Positions 10,217 to 19,798 of a DNA stretch of 64,000 nt are shown here, piece by piece. The first letter of the stretch is position 1, and each line of letters starts with the position of its first letter. The position numbers and the translations under genes were made by a program. The stretch is from Strongylocentrotus purpuratus. Lineage: Eukaryota > Echinodermata > Echinoidea > Camarodonta > Strongylocentrotidae. The stretch is taken from positions 2,042,001 to 2,106,000 of the forward strand of contig NW_022145547.1 of NCBI RefSeq assembly GCF_000002235.5, written 5' to 3'. The notes under the pieces were generated by a model, which saw only the letters and a program-made list of their open reading frames with translations, searched no databases and was not told the DNA's origin.

Positions 10217-12183
10217 CGTTTGGTGTCAGGAGTGGGGTGGAGGACGAGAGGAAAACTGGAACAGATGGCAGTGATTCTACTTCGAGAGATGAATCAGTTT
10301 CCATTAACTCTGGAGTACATCGTTCAACAAGTATGAAAAAGCAGAAGGCGACGGCTTTGATGGAAATCGCCGAATTGAGGCAGCAGATATCGGCAATTAA
10401 TGCAAGGATTGAGGAGCTATTTCAAGGGTTCTCAAACATAAAGGCTACCGACGGAAGGTCGAAGAAGAAGAAACATAAAAGGCGTACCAACACGCAAATG
10501 TCCAGTAATGTGACGTCAAGTTCGGATGAAGTACAACTAAAGTCACAAGAAGAATCCTTGAATACAGAAGGGATCCAGACTTCTTCACTGTCAAGCAAGG
10601 CAGTGAAAGTAAGTAAAGAGCAACGGATAAAGAGGCTACATCGGAAGGATGAGTCATTGCATGCAGCTATACCAAGGAATAGAGGCATTTCTATTACGCC
10701 TGACATATATGATGGGTCTACGTCATGGATTGACTACTGCGAGCACTTTGAATCCTGCCGTGCAGTGAACGGCTGGAGTGATGAAGAAGCAGGAAAGATT
10801 TTAGCATCATGTTTGAGAGGGCAGGCTTTGAGATTGCTGCGGGAACAGAAACAGAGAATGAGCTTCAATGATCTGAAGAAAAAGCTGGCTAACAGGTTTT
10901 CGGATTACGGACAAGCCGAAAATCATTTGCTGGAGCTTAAGCAAAGGCAGAGACGTGAGGGCGAAACACTCAAAGAGCTAGGGCAAAACATCAGAGAATT
11001 AACTTCCTTAGCTTATCCAGAGTTAGACTATGCTGTACGAGAGAGATTGGCGAAAGGGCATTTCATGGATGCTCTACTGAAACCCAAACTCAGAGAGGCT
11101 ATATTCAATTCTCAGGATAAGACACTAGACGAGGTGATTCATGTAGCTGTAGTAGCTGAGGCCTTTCACAATTCTGAAGATCTGAGGATGGGCACTACCT
11201 CAAAGTACAGTAGGGGAATGACAAAGGAAGATGAAATGGATCAACAGCCAGCCGACCCAACCTCTGAAGTGAGGAACACCCTGATCAGCCTAAAAGAGGA
11301 ACTTGTAGGATTGGTGGCGGTATTAAAGGGTGCTTTTCAGGCGTCTCAACAAACCACTCACTCTGATGGAAAGCAACAACGGGAGAAATCAGCTGTATCT
11401 GATGGTTGTTGCTTCTACTGTGGAAAGAAGGGGCACATCAAGAAAAAGTGCAGAAAAAGGCTGAAGAGTGAGGCTCAAAGGCAAACTGAACAACAGCAAC
11501 AACAGGTCTCAACAAACGAGGAAAGGCTACCTCAGGGAGGCGTGCATGGTGCGGCCAATGCAGCAAGATCTGACAGCCCCTCAATAACAAATACCACAGA
11601 ACCAATAGGCAACTCTAAGCACAATAGCGAGATGCACAAAGGAACATTAAAGGGCATGTATATACCAGTTATCATCGCCGGGCAACAGTTACATTTTCTT
11701 GTAGACACTGGGGCTACCGATACATACATCTCCAAAGCAGGATATGTGAAACTGATAGAGCAGCCTTCTATTGAACCTACTACAGAGAGAATAATGCTTG
11801 CAAACGGCTCAAATATGAAGGTGGACGGCAAGATCCACACTGAAGTGACAATAGGCCAGGGAAAGGCAAGGGTCACTTTGATTATCGCTGATGTATGCGG
11901 CGATGGAGTCTTGGGCATGGATAATCTTCTGTTGTTAGGAGCGAAGCTTGACTTGGAGACGGCTACTCTAGAGACCAAATGGGGATCAGTTCAGTGTCGC
12001 CATGAAGGCAAGACCACAACCTGCTTCCGCATTGTAACTACGGAGATGCAGACTGTACCTGCAGGACGAGAGAGCCTTATTACAGGAAAGACGTCGCCAC
12101 TGAGACGGAGGAAGAAACAGATGGTGATCAACTGTTCCGAGCCGCTAGACGCCTGCGTCAAGCTGGAGGCGGATGTAAGGTGA
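10123..12183 (+). CDS. LTR-element Gag-protease polyprotein (fossil element)
   Basis: This is a 686-codon frame that looks whole. The N-terminus is basic and Ser-rich. The middle part resembles a retrotransposon Gag capsid domain (DGSTSWIDYCEHFESCR, ILASCLRGQALRLL). Near residues 430-445 there is one CCHC zinc knuckle, CFYCGKKGHIKKKC. A retropepsin-like aspartic protease follows at about residues 520-620, with the FLVDTGATDTYIS active site and the later GVLGMDNLL. The coding start sits in the 5' LTR, so about 31 codons are LTR-encoded and the likely primer-binding site falls within coding sequence. No polymerase region follows; 12184-12836 is non-coding. Confidence 0.85.
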   Translation: MANSSSDDGNRGKGQASPPASRTRSRMEGRNTFGVRSGVEDERKTGTDGSDSTSRDESVSINSGVHRSTSMKKQKATALMEIAELRQQISAINARIEELFQGFSNIKATDGRSKKKKHKRRTNTQMSSNVTSSSDEVQLKSQEESLNTEGIQTSSLSSKAVKVSKEQRIKRLHRKDESLHAAIPRNRGISITPDIYDGSTSWIDYCEHFESCRAVNGWSDEEAGKILASCLRGQALRLLREQKQRMSFNDLKKKLANRFSDYGQAENHLLELKQRQRREGETLKELGQNIRELTSLAYPELDYAVRERLAKGHFMDALLKPKLREAIFNSQDKTLDEVIHVAVVAEAFHNSEDLRMGTTSKYSRGMTKEDEMDQQPADPTSEVRNTLISLKEELVGLVAVLKGAFQASQQTTHSDGKQQREKSAVSDGCCFYCGKKGHIKKKCRKRLKSEAQRQTEQQQQQVSTNEERLPQGGVHGAANAARSDSPSITNTTEPIGNSKHNSEMHKGTLKGMYIPVIIAGQQLHFLVDTGATDTYISKAGYVKLIEQPSIEPTTERIMLANGSNMKVDGKIHTEVTIGQGKARVTLIIADVCGDGVLGMDNLLLLGAKLDLETATLETKWGSVQCRHEGKTTTCFRIVTTEMQTVPAGRESLITGKTSPLRRRKKQMVINCSEPLDACVKLEADVR

Positions 12184-12836
12184 CGCAGAAAACAGAACAT
12201 TTCCACCAGGGATGAAGATCACCTACCGATACGAGTCACTGTACCTGCCAGATGGAACAGTATCCACTCGTATTACCAGAGAAGAGAGGAGAAAGAACAA
12301 TGAGCCAAGGGATGCCTAGAAGGACAGGAAACGAACTAACTGTAAAAACAAAGATGAACTGTTAATAAGACAACAGCTTTCAGGAGGAAACAAAAGGCAT
12401 CCTCATTGTTTATATCCATACGCGTATCTATTTTTTATCATTTTTATGTCGTAGTGTAAGCTATTCATTTCTTTGTAAAACGCCACACCATTATCTTCTT
12501 GGGATAATTCAAGGATGTGTCATAATGCACAAAAATTCATGGAAATAATTGGCATAGGAAGCACTCGCTGTAATGGTTATATTCAGAGTTAATGTCCATA
12601 GAATGAACATGTTTTTATATGAGAACTTCATAGAAAGAGATTATGAAAGATATAGAGGGCATTCATTGTTATATGCATGTCAGTAGTCTTAAAGAGTAGA
12701 GGACCTAACTCTCAGTATGGTTAATACAGCGATGCTTAATTCAATATGTTTTAGTGATTATAGATATTTTTTTGAAACCCCTCGTATTAATGTGAGGGTG
12801 ACAATGTGAGGACACATTCCTTGAAGAGGGGTGCTG
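12184..12836. other. Non-coding 3' interior of the LTR element
   Basis: AT-rich sequence lies between the Gag-protease stop and the 3' LTR. It ends in a purine-rich stretch (TTGAAGAGGGGTGC). No coding domain was recognised. Confidence 0.6.
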
Positions 12837-13512
12837 TGTAACGGACCAGCCCGTTACAGGTAGTTATCTTGCAGAAAACGTAGAGGGCAGTAAGCTTTTG
12901 GGGCGTAAGGGCTCAGAGCGCGATTACGGACGCACCATGCGTAAAGCAGCTCTCAGAGGGTCTCAGATGCTATAAATTGCGGTATCGAGCACAGGTTTCG
13001 TCACTTCGACGCTGGCTCTCGTCTTAGTCAGATAGCGAACTCTCCGCTTTGCTCCAGCTGAGCTAAAGTAAGGAAAAGGATTGGAAGCGAGAAATAGAGT
13101 TCCTACAAAAGGCAATCCCTGCCTTTACTACTTGTTGAGATTAATACAGATAATTGGTGTCGGTGTTAACTATGATAACGTGTTGGAGAAGTTGACTTAT
13201 GTTTGTATTAATAAAGTATACAGTTAAACAATCCATCGTTTCATAACGTGTAATTAGTTGAGTCTCCATAGACTGATGTAATATAATCCTCTCATAGAGA
13301 ATACACGTCCAGCTATCCAAAACACCTCTCATCTCCACACTCATATATTTTGGGAAAACGGAGCCACGTCAGGGCCTCTAAACTACAAGCCAAATAGAAA
13401 CCGCTCGCATTATTCAGGATGGCAAATTCTTCGTCAGATGACGGTAATAGAGGCAAGGGACAGGCCAGTCCTCCAGCATCCAGGACCCGTTCTAGGATGG
13501 AGGGCCGTAACA
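12837..13512 (+). repeat. 3' LTR
   Basis: This is the second copy of the 676-bp terminal repeat, apparently identical to the first. It is followed by the GTAC target duplication and then by LINE sequence. Confidence 0.9.
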
Positions 13513-14957
13513 GTACTATTAGTACGAGATGTTGGCAAAACAGTCTTCAAAACCTTCCAGACCTCAGTAGATCTCCCCATAGCAGAGGACAGTTTATTAA
13601 CATAATATTGTCTTTTAGTTTTTCTTATTTCAAAAGTTACTTTATTTCTTAACTTACGATAACAATTCATAGCATCGTTATTTTTGCTTTTTCGTACTTT
13701 TCTTTTGGCTTTATCACGTTCCTTTATCAAATTCATGATTTCAGAAGTCATCCATGGAGAAATTTTATTTTTGATTCTTCTGGATTTAGAGGGCATAATA
13801 GTATTGACAACTTCCATCAAGTAATTCTCCCACAACTGAACTGCTTCATCAATATCTTGAGCTAAGTAAACATTCTCCCAGGGTTGATTATCAAGCTGCT
13901 CACAAAAATTTACAATATCAATACCTTTCATTTTTCTATACGTTATAGTACGAGGAACATGGTGAGTACAAGGTAGTCCCCAAACAACATAATTCAGTGA
14001 ATGGTCACTTAATCCAATATTGATGACACCAGATAACTTAATTTGATCAATCCTGTTAGTAACCATCAGATCTATTAGGCTAGATGACGTATCAGTAACA
14101 CGGGTGCTAGTTGTGACATTTATGTTCTCAAGAGAATAAATTTCATGTATTTGGATCAATCTCTTAGTTTCACTATGTAAAGGGGTCTTTAGAATATCAC
14201 AATTAAAATCGCCCATAATGACCGTACTATGATTAAAACTGTCAATAAAAGACAACAACGATTCATAATGACAAAAAAGCTCAGAGTAACTATTGGGAGG
14301 ACGATACCAAGTAATAAAGACATAGGGGTGAGAAAATTTATTTCGAACGAGGATTGCTATAGCTTCCAAATTATGTAAAGATTCATGATTTAAAACTTCA
14401 AAATCAATGCTATCGTGTATATAAACAGCGACACCCCCACCGTGCCGATTTCTGTCTTTACGAACGATTTTGTAATTATCAATATCTATTTCACTGTTCA
14501 TAATGGAATCGTCCAGCCAAGTTTCATTGAAAGCTGCAATATCAATTGGATATTTGTTGAATAAGATTCTTAATTCATCAACATTTCGCAATAAACTTCT
14601 AACATTTAATTGTACCATTTTCGTACCCTTTGTAAATAACTCTTTGAGCTTAGCTGGAACTAGATTATCATGATTATTATGAAGGCAATCACTAACTACT
14701 GGGTTTGACTGAACATCAGACAATACGGAATGAATATTACTATCTTTTTCTCCACAGCTATCTTGAGATAGAAAATTAAAAGGCAATTCAGAAAAAATAC
14801 ACTTACTACAAATCCAGTCTTGACTAGAATTGAAAAAATCCAGACCTAAACAAGAACATGATAGATTAATCCAACTATTACAAACTACACATTTAACAGC
14901 ATTCTGATTATTTCTGACTGTTTTTGCACAAGAAAGACAAGGATATCTTAAAGGCAT
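13513..14957 (-). CDS. LINE ORF2, N-terminal part: zinc finger and APE-type endonuclease
   Basis: The frame starts with an ATG at 14957. The first 55 residues form a PHD/treble-clef-like zinc finger (CLSCAKT, VKCVVCNSW, CSCLG, WICSKC) in which Asn sits at the usual His position. An AP-like endonuclease domain follows, with MVQLNVRSLL, FNETWLDD, RHGGGVAVYI, the GDFN motif and the terminal SDHSL; these contain the expected catalytic Asn, Glu, Asp and His positions. This enzyme nicks target DNA for target-primed reverse transcription. At the low end the reading frame is cut by the LTR-element insertion and would read into the LTR. The GTAC at 13513-13516 is the target duplication. Confidence 0.88.
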
Positions 14958-14999
14958 AAAAAATCAGTTTCATTGAGTTTTCAAACCAACGAAATAAGC

Positions 15000-15173
15000 T
15001 TACAGTTTGGAGTCAATATCAGCGAGGCTTGTGATGGAGATTTTCTTGCCGTTCGCATTGACAGCCGTGATCCTGCCGTCAAGCGTCCAGACTTTCTTGA
15101 CATTCTCATGGAAGCGGAGTTTGTTGACGATGGCTTGTCTGTTCACGGTGAGGTCTTCATGGATGGTGGTATC
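15000..15173 (-). pseudogene. LINE ORF1 C-terminal remnant
   Basis: The minus strand reads IHEDLTVNRQAIVNKLR, then KVWTLDGRITAVNANGKKIS, ending ADIDSKL and TAA (15000-15002). This matches the pattern of the short C-terminal domain often found at the end of LINE ORF1 proteins (basic residues, a W-T-x-D-G-x-I core and a final DL/DI segment). An in-frame stop lies just upstream, near 15174, and homology to the LINE ends there. I therefore read this as the 5' truncation boundary. Only 42 bp separate ORF1 from the ORF2 start. Confidence 0.65.
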
Positions 15174-15205
15174 CTAATACAAGACTATGGATCAACACTA
15201 TGGAC

Positions 15206-16617
15206 AACGGTGTGTAACATTCTTATCTCTTTTATTATTATGTTATAGTTTAATGATTTATGATTTAATGTTTATATATTTAGCTTTTTAAAATTTCTGT
15301 ATAATGTGTATTATCACTTCTTTACATTTTCATTTCATCTCCCTGTTTCTCTGATCTGACATAACACTATCTCTATCTTATCGCGTGCTCTCTCTCTGTC
15401 TTTTCTCTCCCTTTCCCCTTCACTATATTCTCTCTTTTTCCTTCCCAATACCATTCACTCTCTCACTTCTATACCTCCTACCCCTGGGGATCGTCCCCCT
15501 CTCTCTCTCCTCCCCAATCATATGTCATTTTCAGGAGCTCTTCTCGCTAACCATCTGTCACATCCAAATTATCGCAACATACTGACATAGGCATACAAAT
15601 GATGTTGTACTTTCAATCTATTTTTTCTGTTGTTTTTTCAATTCCGAGTTTCTTTAGTGATAGATAATCGCTTTTCTTCAAGAAACCACTTCCCCTTTTC
15701 TTATCGGCCAGCCGTTCATATATGGGCAATTTTAATAATTCAGTTCATTCTCATTTAGCATTTCCTGTTATGATCTGTTTTTTAATCATTCCATTCTGTA
15801 TTTGTATGTTTTAAATGCGTTTATGAAGACTTTGCATTGAATAAACTTGGAATTTGAATTGATCAATTGTAAGCTTTGTTAAGAAATGATATGGATAAAA
15901 ATAATACATTGCTGTTTTCAATCAAAAAGGGTATACTTTAATTTATTTGCTTAAAATAATTATGGTTTGAATGGAAGAAGAAAATGTGACCTAAATTTCA
16001 AAATTTCTAAGAAACGTCCACACTATATCTTTTAAGCCTATCCATAAGCCCACACGTACATGTTTATGGCTAAATTCTGTTTCAATTAACCACCCCCCCC
16101 TCCACCTCCCTGAATAGTGACCATTATAAGGCGATAATGAGGTCACCTATCGAATATTATTGGAACTAAAATGACAGACACGTGAAGGGCATAAGCCTCG
16201 TGGTAGATCAATGCTAATTAAGGGATTCATGCTTTATACAGAATGAGCATCCCAGAGAATTACGTACCGAACTCGTGTATATTTTTCTCAAAATGATATT
16301 GAAACTAATCGTACATTTCGCGGCCCATGGATGGAATAGCAACAAACTGACTTGTGACACTTAGCTGACAAGTTGCGCGATGTGTCGAGATGTCGTTAAT
16401 CTTGTAGTTATGACGGTTTCGAGAAACGGCCCCCGTAGCACCCACTGACCTCTATAGCACCGCCGGATGGCGCTCGTTATTTTTGCTACTACATACATAC
16501 GGGGGTCTAACGGGTCGGTATCGTAAATTTGGCCACGTCTTCACAATCATTCTGTTTAACTCCGGTAGTTCTCGAGTTAAAGTGATTTCTATCCGTCTAT
16601 ATCAGGATCATATCGAA
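15206..16617. other. Intergenic region upstream of TXNDC12
   Basis: A CT-rich low-complexity tract lies at about 15370-15520. At about 15780-15865 is a plus-strand segment ending AATAAACTTGGAATTTGAATTG, which looks like a LINE 3' tail. The segment at 16330-16430 resembles the TTTCGAGAAACGG end of a short DNA element. The TXNDC12 promoter should lie near 16450-16600, but no TATA box or other defined element is visible. Confidence 0.45.
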
Positions 16618-19600
16618 ATGGAGCTGTATTCAACTCTTTTGATCGGTACATTTCTTGTTGTGCTTGGTGGTGTGCTAGCAGAGGATACTAAGGGACGTGG
16701 TAAGTAATTTTTGTCTATTTTGATGAAATATCGGAATGAATGCCCACACAATTATGAAGGCATGGGACTGCAATTTAAAAACCTGCACTTTTCCAAAGAC
16801 ATCCAGATCAGAGCTGACTAATATTTGTTTTAAACATGGGCTTAGCTGTTCATCTGCATCTAGATATACATCACAAGTGCATTTCACGAAACGTTGATAA
16901 TAATAGTTAATACAAGATTAACAACAATTCTCAATGCTGTTCCTTGACTTTACACTTGCAATTAATTGTCATGATTGTCAAGTCTCAAGACGACTTGTAA
17001 ATGTGTTTCACAAATCTGTCTTTGACATGGGCAAGACGCTAGACGAGCGACGATTTACTCAGGGCTGTCAACCCTCCCGCACTTGGAGGGAGTCTCACGC
17101 CACCACGGCCACGCTCATTCTCCTGGCGCCCCAAAAGCTCGTAGCACGAGACTCCCGCCACCACGCCTTTCTCCCGCTCTCCCGCCAACGATGTAAAATC
17201 TCCCGGTTTCTGAAAAAACCTCCCGCCAAACCATACCGTATTAAAAAAAAAGAAGAAGAAAGTGCTCTAACGTTACAAGGTTTGAAGGTATACCAGTTGG
17301 GGACGAAAGCTCGAAGCAAGTAGCAGCTCGACTTGTCAAATTGCGTCCTACGACTTTCAGTATTGCCTATTGGTTCAAATCTAACGTTATTCTATTCTAA
17401 ACCAGGCCACAACGACTCGCCCACTTGTTCAAAAAGCCATAGGGGCTCGGGCCGAATCACTACACATGTATACTTGAAAACTAAGCCTAGGCTTGAATGT
17501 ATGATACATTTAGATGTCTTTTTTCAGCATTTTGTTGGTCGAAGTTGCACCCTGTGTTGAAATTCTTGCAGCCGTAGTTTTAACTGTTATGCGCATAAAG
17601 GATGATGACGTCACCAATTGACATTGATTAGTTTAGTGTACTAAGGCTTGTGCAGGGAGTGTGCTGAATTTAGCTTCATTCCCGCGCTTGCCGATACAGT
17701 AATCGTTATTGTTGTTCAATTTCAAAATCACGTTTTATATCTGAAAAAAAAGAAGAAAGAAAACCTGCACTTTTGAAATAAATGTTTTCTTTTCCTTTAA
17801 CAGGTTTAGGAGAGCAATATGATTGGGTTACCTTTGAAGATGGATTGAAGCTAGCCAAAGAGAAGTAAGTTTATGATGATAAGTTGCTTAATCAATTTGG
17901 TTAAAACCCATACTTCACTTTTTTAAAAAATACATTATTTTTTGTTCTTTTTCATGGGTGATGCTGATCGGTGTACTTTTCCTGTAGGAAATAAATGATT
18001 TTCTGAAATGAAAACTCATGGACATAATATTCTATAGTTAAAATTATGCCAATTTGTGTGGAGTATTGATTTTAAACTCAAACATACATGTTTTGCCAAC
18101 TTAAAACTTTTCTAGAGCCTAGGTGTTGTGATCTACATGTGTTGGATTTATAAGCCTCCCTAGCAGTAGCCTCTTGTCGATGCCCTCGCGCTGTTGGAGT
18201 CTCTAAATTCTGACGAGCGAAGCGAGTCAGAGAAACCGAGGCGCTTGGGCTGAGGGCCTCTTGACAAGTGATCTGAATTTCTTATGTTTTACTTTGTTTG
18301 GCGAATATTCCGACCCAGCAGAGTTCGGTGAAAGTCATCCAATCAGAGAGAGCTACTATGACGTAATATCTACCGCTCTGTGCGAATTCCCTCCGTGAGA
18401 GCGAGACTGGCCGCCTAGTTGTAGTCTGCAAGCACAAACCCTGGTCAGTCGTAAAAGAGAGTGTGCACTATAAGACTACCATATGCCACGTACTATAGCT
18501 GCTCCTGACCTATATTGGTACAACCAGTAGGTACCAGTAGATAGCTGGGCTAGGTTTCTCTCAAGGCAAAATGATTTTTTGATAAAGTATCAAATTAGGG
18601 TCTGTGCTTGCAGACTAGCCTAGTTGGGCAATCCCAAACACACACGTACACACACACAATCGCTGCGGTCTAGACATGCATAATTCAGTAGGAAATCGGG
18701 TCTCATGAATATATAATTCAGATCACTTGTCAAGAGGCCCTCCGCGCAAGCGCCTCGGTTTCTCTGACTCGCTTCGCTCGTCAGAATTTAGAGACTCCAA
18801 CAGCGCGAGGGCATCGACAAGAGGGCCTGATTGGCAGGCATATACATGTAGTTTTCATACAAGGTCATCAAATGCTGTGCACAATTATTATAAGGGTGCA
18901 TATGATGCGATTGGTTTGTTGCTCATAAATTTGGAGTGACCGTGTGACATCACAATGCTTGTCAGTAATTATTTTACCTTGCAGTTGGCTTGCTTTAAAA
19001 GTAAATGCTCAGATGCAATCAGAATTTCTTAGCGAAGTAAAATACTAAGTATAATACTGACGTTTACTGAATTTAATATGGACCCAGGAATATTAAAGTT
19101 TTTGAGCCAAAGCACAAAACTATGTATGTACATGTATGTATGGGGACGGGCTAACTCGGACACGGGACAACTTGGGCCCGTTGCAAAAACGATTACAGTA
19201 GTATTTGCAGGTTTAGGGTTGGGTTTAGGGTTTGGGTTAGGGTTAGAGTTAGGGTTTGGGTAAAATGACAAAAAAATGACAGTTTTTGCAGCGGGGCGGT
19301 GTTGTCCCCGGGTCTGAGTTAGCCCGGATCTGTAGGTATGTATGTGTGTATATTACCATGTGATCTCTAATAATATTGTTCTTTCAGCAACAAACCTATG
19401 ATGTTGGTCATTCACAAGACTTGGTGTGGAGCATGTAAAGGTGAATTTATAATCTTGTATTCTTCATTTGAGATCAAATGACAGAGGAAGCAGAAAAGCT
19501 TTAGATGTGTATTAGAAAACTTTTTGACAAATCTGAAGTGACTAATGCAAAATGGAACTGTGGAAACAGGTTGGCTTTTAATTTGTAACAGCAACAGGTT

Positions 19601-19751
19601 TGAATTTTAAATGGACATGTTTTATGATTTATGCTTTCTTTGCCTACAAACTGGGTCAAGCATACCTTGGTATGAAAATAAGCAATGTCTTTCAGATGGT
19701 GACGTTAAAGTTTGGTCCCATAATCATATCACGTCGGTAAGAATCAATTTA

Positions 19752-19798
<47 letters not shown>

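Larger units (their letters stand above)
9541..13512 (+). mobile_element. Non-autonomous LTR retrotransposon (Gag-protease only), recent insertion
   Basis: An LTR element of the retrovirus-like (Gypsy-type) class is inserted in the LINE. It has two 676-bp LTRs (9541-10216 and 12837-13512) beginning TGTAACGG and ending CCGTAACA, with a 4-bp target duplication GTAC on both sides. I saw no difference between the LTRs on reading, which implies a very recent insertion. A purine-rich stretch just before the 3' LTR fits a polypurine tract, and TGGTGTCAGGAGTGGGG just inside the 5' LTR could be a primer-binding site. The interior carries one Gag-protease frame that looks whole. No reverse transcriptase, RNase H, integrase or envelope region is present, so movement would depend on enzymes from related elements. 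Confidence 0.9.
7486..15205 (-). mobile_element. CR1/Jockey-group LINE, 5'-truncated in ORF1 and split by an LTR element
   Basis: This is a non-LTR retrotransposon on the minus strand. In its own order it has the C-terminal end of ORF1 (about 15173-15000), a 42-bp spacer and ORF2 (14957 down to 7844). ORF2 is interrupted by an LTR element at 9541-13512. A 3' UTR follows, ending in short ATACA/AATAC tandem repeats near 7486-7500. With the insertion and one copy of the 4-bp target duplication set aside, ORF2 measures 3138 bp, a whole number of codons without other interruption, so the LINE was young when it was hit. The exact 5' truncation point, near 15175-15205, is uncertain. Confidence 0.85.

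Noticed and set aside
11532-11978. A 148-codon minus-strand frame inside the Gag-protease region.
   Set aside because: It is a shadow of the plus-strand coding frame, with no recognisable domain.
9845-13344. Two identical 67-codon minus-strand frames (9845-10048 and 13141-13344).
   Set aside because: They are the same stretch of the two LTRs read on the opposite strand. Their identity reflects LTR identity, not a gene.
14973-15248. A plus-strand 91-codon frame.
   Set aside because: The opposite strand reads the end of LINE ORF1 with a meaningful C-terminal motif, so the plus frame is its shadow.
19200-19262. A true telomere or chromosome end.
   Set aside because: The TTAGGG runs are short (about 50 bp), degenerate, framed by inverted repeats and inside a gene intron.
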